Shown here: piece after piece, positions 41,660 to 50,960 of the stretch | How positions within the stretch are numbered: position 1 is the first letter of the stretch | Layout: each line of letters starts with the position of its first letter | From: a virus | Reading direction: 5' to 3' (one strand) | IMG/VR virus record: IMGVR_UViG_3300020394_000862 | Location: 18,224 to 82,223 of that record | DNA length: 64,000 nt | The notes under the pieces: model-generated | Database searches by the model: none | Told to the model about the DNA's origin: nothing | Seen by the model: only the letters and a program-made list of their open reading frames with translations | Translations under genes and position numbers: made by a program

Positions 41660-43041
41660 TGAACACATTCTTTTATGATAAGCAAATAAGACGTTATCTG
41701 ATACAGTTTATGAGGACGTTCAGCTTCCTAAGATATCAGACAGGGCCTAACAGTGACGGGATATTCACTGAACATGAGGTTCCGATCATATACGGCGACA
41801 TGCAACGTCAGGCAGCACAAATTCTTAACAAGAATAGTGAGAACTCTATCTTGCCCGGCGTTATTATGAGTTACTACATTGTAGACCTAAAGCCAGCGCC
41901 TGAGCGTAGAAAGCACCAAACTCACACATCTACTGTGTCTGTTGTCGAGCAGCGCCATACAGAGGACGGGTACGACAGATCAGGCAAGGGGAACAAAATA
42001 GACGTAGAGCGCCATATGACAGCGCCCTATAACTTGACTATTCAGCTTGACATTTCAACGAATACCACAACCACTAAGATGCAGATTATTGAGCAAATAC
42101 TTATGGTGTTTAACCCGGATGTGGTAATTCAACAAAATTCAAATATGTTGGATTGGTCTAATATCACCTCTATTCGCTTGGATGATATTGTCTGGACTAA
42201 CCGTTCAATAGGCAATCAAATTGATGAAGAGCGCGAATATGCGTCACTAACATTCAACGTGCCTATCGAAATCAGTCCGCCGGCTAAAGTTACGCGCTCG
42301 CGTTTAATAGAAGATATTGTGTTGAGCTTGGATGTTACTAAAGAGATTTCAGAAGAAGAGATGTCTAAGTTTTACGATCCAGCTGCCGGTGTATTAGAAT
42401 TTGAAGAACGTAAGACTCAAATTGTGCGTGCTGAAGACTACTATATCAAAATAGGGGTAGACGGGTTACATGACATGCAAGCCGGATTATTCGACCAAGA
42501 AGGAAAGCCTGTAAATTGGAAGGATTCATTCTATCAAACTGGCCTGGAATCATTTTTGGTTGTAAACGTTGCGAGTTTTCCAACTAACAAACAAGGTGAC
42601 ATTTACTTTAAGTTTACAGAAATGCCTAGTAACTCTTACATTATTGGCATTGAATTAGACGAAACGACGTTGCCTACTAACACGCTACCAAATGTTGATA
42701 AGCTTGTTAACCCGAATAAAACAGAACCAGGAAACGGCTTACCCGATCCAGCTGAAGGGCAGCGTTATATACTGACATTGGATTTAACACAGCACAGCGA
42801 GAATTGGCTTTTTGATTGCCACACTTTACCCGAAGCTGATGATATCATTGAGTTTAAAGACGGGCGCTGGGTTATTGTTTTTAATCGCAAAATTGCCGAA
42901 GACAGGGCTAATGAAGACATAACTGATTTTGTTTATGTCTCTAGCAGTAACAAACACCTTAAATACGATAAAATAAACGGTTGGGTTTACACATACTTAA
43001 ACGAATACGGACCGGAACGATGGAAAATACTAATCAAATAA
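41659..43041 (+). CDS. 15: Tail completion / sheath terminator gp15
   Basis: 460 aa (T4 gp15 272), longer by a C-terminal extension. Residues 1-240 match gp15: MNTFFYDKQIRRYLIQFMRT, VPIIYGDMQRQAAQ, LPGVIMSYYI, KPAPERRKHQ, NKIDVERHMTAPYNL, QIDTS-type ILMVFNPDVVIQQNSN and PIEISPPAKVTRSRLIEDIV. gp15 caps the top of the tail and joins it to the neck. Translationally coupled to gp14. Confidence 0.87.
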   Translation: MNTFFYDKQIRRYLIQFMRTFSFLRYQTGPNSDGIFTEHEVPIIYGDMQRQAAQILNKNSENSILPGVIMSYYIVDLKPAPERRKHQTHTSTVSVVEQRHTEDGYDRSGKGNKIDVERHMTAPYNLTIQLDISTNTTTTKMQIIEQILMVFNPDVVIQQNSNMLDWSNITSIRLDDIVWTNRSIGNQIDEEREYASLTFNVPIEISPPAKVTRSRLIEDIVLSLDVTKEISEEEMSKFYDPAAGVLEFEERKTQIVRAEDYYIKIGVDGLHDMQAGLFDQEGKPVNWKDSFYQTGLESFLVVNVASFPTNKQGDIYFKFTEMPSNSYIIGIELDETTLPTNTLPNVDKLVNPNKTEPGNGLPDPAEGQRYILTLDLTQHSENWLFDCHTLPEADDIIEFKDGRWVIVFNRKIAEDRANEDITDFVYVSSSNKHLKYDKINGWVYTYLNEYGPERWKILIK

Positions 43042-43508
43042 GTGCGGCGGGTTGTATTATTGTGGCGAAGGACACTCGACGTGTTCTTTTCGCCCTACGC
43101 AATAAAGCAAATACCAAACGAGCTGGTTGGGGTATTTGGGGCGGTAAGATTGAAAACGGCGAAACTACAATAGACGGGCTTAGGCGCGAGCTACATGAGG
43201 AAATAGGCAAAGTGCCTACAGCCTTAAAAGTGCATCCGTTTGACATCTATCAAGGCGCCGACAGTAACTTTTTCTATTACACTTACGTCTGGATAATACC
43301 CAATGAATTCACACCAATATTAAACGACGAGCATATAAGTTATGCTTGGGTCAATATAGGTCAATGGCCTACGCCTTTACATAAGGGAGTAGCGCACACT
43401 CTTAGGCCTAAAAAGAATATAAAAAAGCTTCACCAAATGATTGATGAAGCCCCTGAATATCCTACTTACCCGTGCATAAGTAACACGTTTTACAAGTCAA
43501 GCGTCTAG
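43020..43508 (+). CDS. Nudix hydrolase
   Basis: 162 aa from ATG 43020 (GGA upstream), overlapping the end of gene 15 by 22 bp. The Nudix box is complete: Gly42, Glu48, Arg56-Glu57, Glu60-Glu61 and Gly63 (GX5EX7REUXEEXGU, with Lys in the last hydrophobic place). Family members cleave nucleoside diphosphates linked to another group. T4 carries NudE, which removes Ap3A, NADH and ADP-ribose; similar housekeeping, or RNA decapping, is possible here. The stop TAG is in the convergent hairpin. Confidence 0.88.
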   Translation: MENTNQISAAGCIIVAKDTRRVLFALRNKANTKRAGWGIWGGKIENGETTIDGLRRELHEEIGKVPTALKVHPFDIYQGADSNFFYYTYVWIIPNEFTPILNDEHISYAWVNIGQWPTPLHKGVAHTLRPKKNIKKLHQMIDEAPEYPTYPCISNTFYKSSV

Positions 43509-43518
43509 GACGCTTGAC
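43496..43518. terminator. Hairpin at convergent gene ends
   Basis: Perfect 10-bp stem GTCAAGCGTC / GACGCTTGAC with a 3-base loop TAG. The two convergent TAG stops lie in it. No strong T-run, so it may act by RNA structure or bidirectional pausing. Confidence 0.6.
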
Positions 43519-46500
43519 AAATAAAGTACTTATTGGATCCGTCTTCGTAGAAGTAAAGTGTAATGTTAGGCGTAACACTTAAGTCAATAATATGTGTAGT
43601 ACCTGACGTATAAACGCCGTTTACGTACATGCCCGTTAAGCCTGTAACCTCCATTCTCAATCTAGAGTTAGTACCCCAATTAGATATAACAGTATTTGCC
43701 GTTGCCGCTATAACTACTGAGTTACCAGTTTCTAATTGATCAATACCAGAGATGTTCATCACACTTGTTGTATTATCCGGAATAGCATAGCGAACTAGAC
43801 TATTACCTTCACTTAGCGCTACTGAGTCACCACTTACTGTCGTATAACTTGCGTTAGCTGTTATGATTTCAGCCTGAATGTCAGAGATAGTCGCTAAACG
43901 ATCAGTACCGGATCCGTTACGTCTGTATACATCACCAGCGTCACTATACAACACTGTTTTACCAGCGACTGCTACCGTCTGAGCGCCAGCGTTACCGTTA
44001 GTGCCGCCGATATCAGTTAGTATGCTTGCGCCCATGTCAACAAGTGCGGCTTTGTCTGTGGCTTTGTCAGAGAACGTGAAACGTGTATTCTCGTTAGTCG
44101 TACCCTCTACATACATTTTCGCTTCGGCTGCCGTAATAGTTAGGCTAGTAAGCTCACCGTCAGTATCATTAACGATATAATTCTGAGTCGCTATATTTGA
44201 AATGTTAAGCTGTTCAGAACCGTTATAAAACATTAACGAGTTATCACTTGAATCACACCACATGAAGCCAGCTTCAGTGAGTGCAGGCGCCGTGTCGGGT
44301 ACAAGTTTGACACCAGCTGTGTCAAGCGGACTATAATCCAACGATATACCATCGGCCAGCACACTAACACGCGGGGCGTATATACCAAGTCGCGGTGCTG
44401 CGGCAGCGCCAATTCTTACCTCTGATGTGCTAGAGAACTCAAGAGGTCTTACGTCACTAAGTTCTAGAGCCACACCAACATCAGCTTCATCTGAGCGCAA
44501 ATATGCAGACGCAGGTTGTCCATTTAGTGATTCGGCATTTACGTTGCCCGGAGAGCCAGGAACAAATTGGGTGCCGTTCCACACAAGGGCATCACCGCTT
44601 GTTGCGCCAGCTGCATTGACATCCTCAATCATACTAATTGTTTGGAATACAGTTATATCCCATTGGCCAGTAGTGTCGTTATAAATCAGGAAACGATTGT
44701 CGGCATTCGCTGTACCGGAAACATCACCTAAGTCACTCACGCCAATACCTAGTGAGCCTAAGGTCGCGTTCTCCCAATCACCAGTTGCTGAGTTATACGC
44801 TAGTACGTGTGAATCAGAAACGTTTGACAACGACACATTAGTAAGCTGGCCGAGTTCTATGTTAACTAACGTGTTAAAAGCAGCGGCTATCCATTCACCA
44901 CTAACACTGTCAAAAACAAGCACGTCATCAGCGGACGGTGCAGGAACGTTAACATTACTTAAGTCGTTTAAGACCGCAGGAATAAACGGATCCGGCATGT
45001 CGTTTGGTTCCCATTGCCCTGCAGATTCGTTCCATAATAGAACTTGTCCGTCAGTAGCAGCCGTATCCGACACATCAGTCAAGTCACGTGACTCAAGTGT
45101 TACTGGAGGAACTTGGATAGGAACCCATGCGCCGCCTTGGTAAATTAGTGTGTCACCTGCTTGTACACCAGTTGTATTAACGTCTGTTAAATCACTTAAT
45201 GACTCAACTATTAGAAAGTTTCTACCAACCCATTCATTTGACTGTTCTTCGTATGTTAAGAACGCGCCGTCTGACGGATTTGTTGTACTAACATCTAACA
45301 AGCTATCTAATGTAGTTGGGATAACTACGCTATCATTTATCCATTCTGCGCCGTCAAATCTAAGGAAATCACCAGACGTCGGCGACGATATTGTAACGTT
45401 GCTTAACTCGTTAATTGCGAAAGCGTTTAACGATACTGAACTAACACTCCATCGAGAATTGTCAAAGTCCCAAGCCAAGAATTTTGTCTCCCCACTCGGA
45501 GAAACACCATCGAACACATCTGCCAAGTCAGACAAATTCAAGTTGTTATTTGCAACTGTAGCAATATCAGTACTTTGCCACTCGCCATCAGCGGTGTTAT
45601 ACGCTAATACTTGGTGATCGCTAGGAACAGAAGCGTTTACGTTAGACAAGTTATCCAGTTCAAGGACGTTACCTGCAATTACCGGTAAATCTAAATTAAC
45701 CCATTCGGTACCGTCGTAAACAACTAAATCATTTACAGCAGGTGTCACGAAATTAACGTCTTCAAGCATGTGCAGTGAAATACTAGGCCAATCTACGTTT
45801 TCCCAGAACTGACTAGCAGCATTCCAGCGTAGTATTTGGTTGTTTTGTATGGCAGCCAAATCGTCGGTTTGAACGTCGTCTAATTCACTCAATAGTTTGA
45901 TGAACTTGTCTTCAGGCAAATCTTGAGTGGTCCATTTTGTGCCATCCCAAGTAAGGACTTTACCAGCGTCAGGTGCGCCTGTTGGGTCACCTAAGTGTTT
46001 AACTACCCACTCGGCACCAGTTGCGTCCCAGACATATTGTTCGCCGTCTTCAGTTCCTGCTAGTTCTGCAAGGTTTAGACCAGTTTTAACTACTTGAACC
46101 AAGTTAACAGACACGTATTTGCCAGTTACATCGTCATAGACAATAGTGTCACCAGCAAGCGGTGTATCAGCGGTTACGTTACCTAAGTCACCAATGGTTG
46201 CATATTGACCGAAAGCTTCACCTACGTTTTGATTAACCCATACGCCTTCAACATGAACAAGCATGTCGCCGGTGTCAAGGGTATTGTCTATAGTGACATC
46301 GCCTAGCTCATCAAGTGATAACTCTTCAATCAACGAGTCCAAGATTTCACTAGTAACTAGCTCACTAGCAACCCAGCGAGTGCCATCATAACGCAAGTAT
46401 TTGCCTAGTGCGCGTGAGCCATCATTAACGTCATCTAGTGAACCTAAAGTACTATAAGCCGGGGCTTGGTTAGTCCATGAGAAACCGTCACCGTCAGGCA

Positions 46501-49500
46501 CAGCAGTTAGCACGTGACCTGCTTGTACACTAAGCGTGTCGACATCATCTAAATCGTCAATTACGATGTTTAAATCGCCTACACTGCTTGCAACCCATTC
46601 AGAGGTCGGGCCGTCATAAATTAATATGGATCCATTAGTAGGCGAATCAGCGCTAACGTCAAGTAAATCACCCATATTGGATATGAAGTCTAGCTTGCGG
46701 TTTTGCCAGCCAGCGCCATTGTAATACAACACGTGATCAACGGCTGCACCACTAATACTCACATCCAGCAAATCATCTAGTTGATCGTAAACAGGCAGTG
46801 TTACGCCTTGCCAAAATACACCGTTAAATCGAAGTACTTCACCGTTTTGGGGTTCTTCGTAATTAGGGTTATCGTCCGGTAATCTGTAGTTAGGATTAAC
46901 GTCTTCAAGATCTAATATGTTAACAGGAATTTTTACAGACTGGTTTTTCCATCGCGCTTCGGCAATGTCATAACGCAAGAACTGATCATCACTTAGCGCA
47001 GTTAGTTCAACGTCATCTAAGTCGTTTAACACATCAACCACAACTGCCGTCGAGTTAATCCAATTAGTACCATCGTACATTAGCACTTCGCCATTGAGCG
47101 GAGTGTTTAAATCAACGTCATCGCGTAGCTGTTCTAAGCGAGTAGGATGAGGTATGTTGCCGTTTACCCAGTCAGTGCCGTTGAATAAAAGAGCATCACC
47201 AGTAGTAGGGCCAGTGATAATAACATTATTCATATCACCGATAGCCTCCGGGAATGAATAATCGTACGGTGTCCACTTACTACCGTTAAAACGTAGTGCA
47301 GAACCAACAGTTATTTGGGTAGGGTCTTCCGGGACAGTGACATCAATTAAATCACCGAAATACTCGACACGGGTTCCTGCACTAGGGACGAACGCACCTT
47401 GCCCGCTGTTCGCAGACGAATCCCACTCCAGTACTTTGCCGTCAGCGATTCCGCCTAATTCAACGTTTACTATTTCGTCGATTGAGTTGATCGGACTGTT
47501 AGACCAGCGTCCTGTACTCTCGACATAACGTAAGAAGTCACCGTCAGTCGGGTTGTCAACTGCGTCAACATTTTCAATGTCTGAAATTTTACTAACAAAT
47601 CCATTTACAAAGCGACTACCGTTCCACTTCAATACGTGTTGATCTTTAATGCCGTTAATTGACTGCGAATCATAGTCAATAGTAACATCGCCGATCTCAG
47701 TAATTTGCTGTATTATACCCGGTTCCCACTGGGATAAAGAACTATTGTATCGCAGGACTTTTCCGTCAGACAAGTCGCCTTGAGCGATAATAACGTCATT
47801 CAAATCATCCAGAACTTGCACTTGGCCCATGTCAGACTGATACCAACCAGGACCATCTGCACCGTTTGCGCGCCATACAAGGAAGCGTCCTTCGGCCATG
47901 GAGCCTTCAGTTTCTTTTACATCAGTTACATCAAATAACGTAGACAATGCAGGTCCAGTAACCCAGCGAGCGTTTACCACGTCCCACTTTATTGTATGGC
48001 CTTCTTCTACTGTGCCGTAATCAGCAATATCAACGTTACCGATTTCAGCTAAGTCGTCAATTATACCGGCTTCCCAGACTTGGTCACTGAAGTTGTACTT
48101 AAGAATCTTGTTGTCTTGGGTAGCACCGTTTGTCATTTCCCTAACATTAGTAATTTCACCAATGTCGTCTACAAATCCAGGCACCCATTGCGAATTGTCC
48201 AAGTCATACTTAAGAAACGCCTTATCGTCAAGGTTAAGTACTCCGTTAACGTCAGCAAGGTCGTCTAACACCTCTACAAAGCTCGTAGCGCTTAAAACCC
48301 ACTTGCCTGTTGTGTTATTCCAGATTAAGGCTTTACCCTCGTCTCCAGCGTCTGGTAGCGAGCTTTCTACATCCAAGATTGAATGTATACTAGGGATAAA
48401 TGACGGACGCCAGAAGCCTGCACCGGATACTTCGTCTTCTTCAAACCATATAAGAGACTGGCCGGGTTCTGCTACTGTCTCAGTTGCCATGTCTACATCC
48501 AATAACTGGAATAGTTTCTCAGGCATAGCGACTGTAGACTCCATCCAACGATACACGCCGTCTGCTGAGTCTAGACGATATTGCAACACATGGCCTTCAA
48601 TTTCACTAGCGTTAACGTTTTCAATCTCGTTTATTTGCGTAATAAAGGACGGTAGCCATACACCTTCACTAGCGTTGAATTTCAAGTACTTGCCGTCTTC
48701 CCTTGGCGCGCCCGTAAACTCTTGGTGATCGCCTTCGACATCTAGTAAGTCAAATAACCTAAACTCAACTACGCCTTGCAAGTCATTAATAGAAACAACA
48801 TAGTCGCCAGAACCCATAGTAAGTACGGTGTCACCGTTGTAAGTGAACTCGCCGTTGCCCATGTAAAGGTCTTGATCATAAACGATTTCTGAGCCAGCTG
48901 CGCCTACGAGTGACGATGTACGAACGCGCCATTCACCAAAGCTAGAGTCTTCTACGCGAACTTCTTCACGCACAGCCCCGCCCGTTTTAACACGGACGTC
49001 TTTGGGATTGTCAAAAGACGCGTTTTCGCCTTGTACGTTCGTTGACTCAGCGTTAGAAAGCTTACCAAACTGTACTGTGCCTGACGAAGTAAACTTAGAC
49101 GACGGGTCGCCAATATATGCATCAGCAGCGCCGTCAGCGTTATAATGCACAGTTAAATGGCCCATAGAAACGTCAGTGTAGGCGTCCGGGCTTAGTTCAG
49201 TAATTTGGTCTTCACTGTCTGTTACTGTTTCGCCGAATATAAAGCTACCCGCCGAAGGTGTGTACCAAAGTCCTTTGTGATTCTCACCTGCCGGTCTTTC
49301 TACAATCAAGCCGCCAGACAAAAACGCATCACTTGGGTCTAGCTCAGCAGTGCCGCGCCCTATAGTGATAATTGTATCTTCAATTGTTACGGTTGATGTT
49401 TCCAAAACTGTGTTATTGCCTAGCACAGTTAAGTCTTCTGTTATAATAACAGACCCTTCTAACCGAATGTTTTCAATCCCTGATGACTCACCGTTAGTTA

Positions 49501-49543
49501 GTACAAAACGAGTGCCGCCATTGATATTAAATTCATAGGACAT
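43505..49543 (-). CDS. Giant repeat fibre protein, 2012 aa
   Basis: The first 250 residues follow fibre/whisker N-termini of marine phages (GSVIITEDLTVLGNNTVLET, LIVERP, GLWYTPSAGSF). From about residue 255 to 1690 there are some 36 copies of a module of roughly 38-45 residues: L-x-DV, then P-x-DGxVLxYDG, then xxWVNxxl, for example LLDVSADSPTNGSILIYDG and LDDVELTALSDDQFLRYD. The last 320 residues form a different, Gly/Asn-rich receptor-end-like region (DTAPALTEAGFMWCDSSDNS). Likely a long trimeric tail fibre or whisker for host binding. Longest gene in the window; late-type motif 32 bp upstream. Stop TAG. Confidence 0.85.
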   Translation of the reverse strand: MSYEFNINGGTRFVLTNGESSGIENIRLEGSVIITEDLTVLGNNTVLETSTVTIEDTIITIGRGTAELDPSDAFLSGGLIVERPAGENHKGLWYTPSAGSFIFGETVTDSEDQITELSPDAYTDVSMGHLTVHYNADGAADAYIGDPSSKFTSSGTVQFGKLSNAESTNVQGENASFDNPKDVRVKTGGAVREEVRVEDSSFGEWRVRTSSLVGAAGSEIVYDQDLYMGNGEFTYNGDTVLTMGSGDYVVSINDLQGVVEFRLFDLLDVEGDHQEFTGAPREDGKYLKFNASEGVWLPSFITQINEIENVNASEIEGHVLQYRLDSADGVYRWMESTVAMPEKLFQLLDVDMATETVAEPGQSLIWFEEDEVSGAGFWRPSFIPSIHSILDVESSLPDAGDEGKALIWNNTTGKWVLSATSFVEVLDDLADVNGVLNLDDKAFLKYDLDNSQWVPGFVDDIGEITNVREMTNGATQDNKILKYNFSDQVWEAGIIDDLAEIGNVDIADYGTVEEGHTIKWDVVNARWVTGPALSTLFDVTDVKETEGSMAEGRFLVWRANGADGPGWYQSDMGQVQVLDDLNDVIIAQGDLSDGKVLRYNSSLSQWEPGIIQQITEIGDVTIDYDSQSINGIKDQHVLKWNGSRFVNGFVSKISDIENVDAVDNPTDGDFLRYVESTGRWSNSPINSIDEIVNVELGGIADGKVLEWDSSANSGQGAFVPSAGTRVEYFGDLIDVTVPEDPTQITVGSALRFNGSKWTPYDYSFPEAIGDMNNVIITGPTTGDALLFNGTDWVNGNIPHPTRLEQLRDDVDLNTPLNGEVLMYDGTNWINSTAVVVDVLNDLDDVELTALSDDQFLRYDIAEARWKNQSVKIPVNILDLEDVNPNYRLPDDNPNYEEPQNGEVLRFNGVFWQGVTLPVYDQLDDLLDVSISGAAVDHVLYYNGAGWQNRKLDFISNMGDLLDVSADSPTNGSILIYDGPTSEWVASSVGDLNIVIDDLDDVDTLSVQAGHVLTAVPDGDGFSWTNQAPAYSTLGSLDDVNDGSRALGKYLRYDGTRWVASELVTSEILDSLIEELSLDELGDVTIDNTLDTGDMLVHVEGVWVNQNVGEAFGQYATIGDLGNVTADTPLAGDTIVYDDVTGKYVSVNLVQVVKTGLNLAELAGTEDGEQYVWDATGAEWVVKHLGDPTGAPDAGKVLTWDGTKWTTQDLPEDKFIKLLSELDDVQTDDLAAIQNNQILRWNAASQFWENVDWPSISLHMLEDVNFVTPAVNDLVVYDGTEWVNLDLPVIAGNVLELDNLSNVNASVPSDHQVLAYNTADGEWQSTDIATVANNNLNLSDLADVFDGVSPSGETKFLAWDFDNSRWSVSSVSLNAFAINELSNVTISSPTSGDFLRFDGAEWINDSVVIPTTLDSLLDVSTTNPSDGAFLTYEEQSNEWVGRNFLIVESLSDLTDVNTTGVQAGDTLIYQGGAWVPIQVPPVTLESRDLTDVSDTAATDGQVLLWNESAGQWEPNDMPDPFIPAVLNDLSNVNVPAPSADDVLVFDSVSGEWIAAAFNTLVNIELGQLTNVSLSNVSDSHVLAYNSATGDWENATLGSLGIGVSDLGDVSGTANADNRFLIYNDTTGQWDITVFQTISMIEDVNAAGATSGDALVWNGTQFVPGSPGNVNAESLNGQPASAYLRSDEADVGVALELSDVRPLEFSSTSEVRIGAAAAPRLGIYAPRVSVLADGISLDYSPLDTAGVKLVPDTAPALTEAGFMWCDSSDNSLMFYNGSEQLNISNIATQNYIVNDTDGELTSLTITAAEAKMYVEGTTNENTRFTFSDKATDKAALVDMGASILTDIGGTNGNAGAQTVAVAGKTVLYSDAGDVYRRNGSGTDRLATISDIQAEIITANASYTTVSGDSVALSEGNSLVRYAIPDNTTSVMNISGIDQLETGNSVVIAATANTVISNWGTNSRLRMEVTGLTGMYVNGVYTSGTTHIIDLSVTPNITLYFYEDGSNKYFICQAS

Positions 49544-49574
49544 TAGTTATTCATTCCCTGATATATTTTCATAG

Positions 49575-49581
49575 TATTTAG
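49575..49581 (-). promoter_or_regulatory. Late-promoter-like motif CTAAATA (fibre)
   Basis: Minus-strand CTAAATACT, 32 bp upstream of the fibre gene. Confidence 0.55.
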
Positions 49582-49611
49582 TTTAGGCGAGGCTGGAAAA
49601 GTGATACGGAA

Positions 49612-49630
49612 AGGCCCCACAAGGGGGCCT
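49612..49630 (-). terminator. Probable terminator upstream of the fibre gene
   Basis: AGGCCCC / GGGGCCT with a 5-base loop, followed by TTTCC on the minus strand; 32 bp after the 215-aa gene. Confidence 0.6.
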
Positions 49631-49661
49631 AAATATTACCGATTAGAGTAAATTCGGTACG

Positions 49662-50309
49662 TTACAGGATTCCGACGGCCTGTGCTCTAGACTTGATTGA
49701 ATCAAGCTTGCGGTCGTACCCCCGCGCCCAGTCACTAATCCAATTCATCAGTTTAATAGCGTAAGCTTTGATAGAGTCGACGATACTATCAAGCACTCCT
49801 TCCGCGAGTGCACTTTCGCCGTTGTCAACCGATTCCTTGGGATCGTGTAACTTCGGTTTGCCTAAACGTGACTGAGTAACTTTGTTCTCAACTTTCACGT
49901 ATTGCTCCCGTAACTGACCGATTTTGTCAGCTAATTCAGGAGCAAGGCCTAATAGGTCTTCGAATAAGCCGTCTACGTCTGTCACCGTTTGGGTGGTTTT
50001 TTCAGACTTCTTACTCATTGAAACAGTTAAGCTAGCCGTTTCGATTACACGAGTATAGATCACATCCGTTGGATCAAAAAGCGTATCGAACCGTTGCTTC
50101 ATTTTTTCATTTAGAGCATCGCGTGCTCTTTTAATTTTTTCTTCTTCTTGAGCTATCTTACGATAGTATTTAGCAGCAACGGTGAACATTTGTGATTCTT
50201 TACCGCTCAATTCGGCTATAACACGGTCCAGCTCACCCTTTACTTTTTTCTCTTTATAAGAAATACCGTCTCCAGTTCTACGGGCTTCTTTAATATCTTG
50301 GAATCTCAT
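49662..50309 (-). CDS. Hypothetical protein, 215 aa
   Basis: ATG 50309 chosen over the TTG before it. Long charged helical first half (KVKGELDRVIAELSGKESQM, EEEKIKRARDALNEKMKQR) typical of coiled coils, then a basic region with a Trp-rich amphipathic segment near the end (AIKLMNWISDWARGYDR). Similar in style to small prohead or tail-assembly proteins, but not recognised. Its ribosome-binding site lies in an inverted repeat (50311-50414). Confidence 0.6.
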   Translation of the reverse strand: MRFQDIKEARRTGDGISYKEKKVKGELDRVIAELSGKESQMFTVAAKYYRKIAQEEEKIKRARDALNEKMKQRFDTLFDPTDVIYTRVIETASLTVSMSKKSEKTTQTVTDVDGLFEDLLGLAPELADKIGQLREQYVKVENKVTQSRLGKPKLHDPKESVDNGESALAEGVLDSIVDSIKAYAIKLMNWISDWARGYDRKLDSIKSRAQAVGIL

Positions 50310-50310
50310 C

Positions 50311-50414
50311 AAAGGGTACCTTATTCTTTATATATGTCTATTTAGCAATCTTTCATCCAAAAGCTGCGCAACCTACATAATTACTGGACATTTATATTGA
50401 ATAAGGTACCTTTT
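50311..50414 (-). promoter_or_regulatory. Inverted repeat enclosing a late promoter and a ribosome-binding site
   Basis: Arms at 50311-50326 and 50399-50414 form a 16-bp stem with one G-U pair; the core is GGTACCTTATTC / GAATAAGGTACC. The late-type motif lies between the arms. The 3' arm carries the AAGG used to start gene 49662-50309. RNA entering from upstream could fold and hide that site, whereas RNA begun at the internal promoter could not. Confidence 0.55.
50339..50345 (-). promoter_or_regulatory. Late-promoter-like motif CTAAATA
   Basis: Minus-strand CTAAATAG, 30 bp upstream of ATG 50309, inside the inverted repeat. Confidence 0.55.
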
Positions 50415-50416
50415 TA

Positions 50417-50761
50417 TTACTGTGGTTTTTTGAACACGTTTGCTATCCCCAAAGACAGAACCCATCGAGAGCCTTTCTCTATTTTAGACACAGAGTGATA
50501 GTCTCTATCTGCTCTAAAGACGTGCAATCTATCAAACAACGACCATTTACGCTTACACTTGAAAACACCGCCTTGCTGAGCTTTACGGAGTTCTAAGTTT
50601 ATACGAGTAGTAGGACCGTTTGTTTTAGGATCTTTATGTTTAGGAATGAATGAACCCTCGGGATACCTGAATAGATACAAGTCGATACCGAGTGTTTTAG
50701 AATGGAATAGAGTGAATATTTTATAGCCGGTGGCGAACTTATCGTTGCCCCAGCGCCACAT
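50417..50761 (-). CDS. 2OG-Fe(II) oxygenase-like protein with in-frame amber codon upstream
   Basis: From ATG 50761 the product is 114 aa: a minimal double-stranded beta-helix with His42-x-Asp44 (PKHKDP), His89 and Arg99 (DYHSVSKIEKGSRW), the iron and 2-oxoglutarate ligands of the prolyl-4-hydroxylase-like family. ATG 50761 has no ribosome-binding site. In the same frame, 33 bases upstream, is ATG 50794 with a perfect AAGGAG eight bases before it, but its third codon is TAG (50786-50788). A tRNA with amber anticodon lies 170 bp upstream. The longer product would be 125 aa. Substrate unknown. Confidence 0.65.
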   Translation of the reverse strand: MWRWGNDKFATGYKIFTLFHSKTLGIDLYLFRYPEGSFIPKHKDPKTNGPTTRINLELRKAQQGGVFKCKRKWSLFDRLHVFRADRDYHSVSKIEKGSRWVLSLGIANVFKKPQ

Positions 50762-50809
50762 TTTAAGTGATGGTTTTTGAGTGTTCTAACGCATGACGTT
50801 TCTCCTTAA

Positions 50810-50938
50810 TTATACTTTAAACTTGCATGGACCAGGGTAATGACAGCCGCCAGATGATGTCGTATATTGACAGAGTCCGCCAAACGAGCATATGAACGAC
50901 GAGTTGTTGACATAAATATTGACAACAGGAATTACCAT
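50810..50938 (-). CDS. Small Cys-rich protein, 42 aa
   Basis: AAGGAT ribosome-binding site seven bases before ATG 50938. Four cysteines at 17, 23, 32 and 38 (spacing C-x5-C-x8-C-x5-C) with His33 nearby would suit a zinc-binding or disulfide mini-domain. Lies between the tRNA and the oxygenase gene in the same direction. No family known. Confidence 0.5.
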   Translation of the reverse strand: MVIPVVNIYVNNSSFICSFGGLCQYTTSSGGCHYPGPCKFKV

Positions 50939-50960
50939 TATATATCCTTGTAAATTAGGT

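Noticed and set aside
48093-48728. 211-codon plus-strand ORF
   Set aside because: Shadow of the repeat fibre; its length is a by-product of the repeats.
43505-49543. Repeats in the fibre gene considered as a CRISPR array
   Set aside because: The units are degenerate, coding in one frame and lack identical direct repeats with unique spacers. No CRISPR array was seen anywhere in the window.
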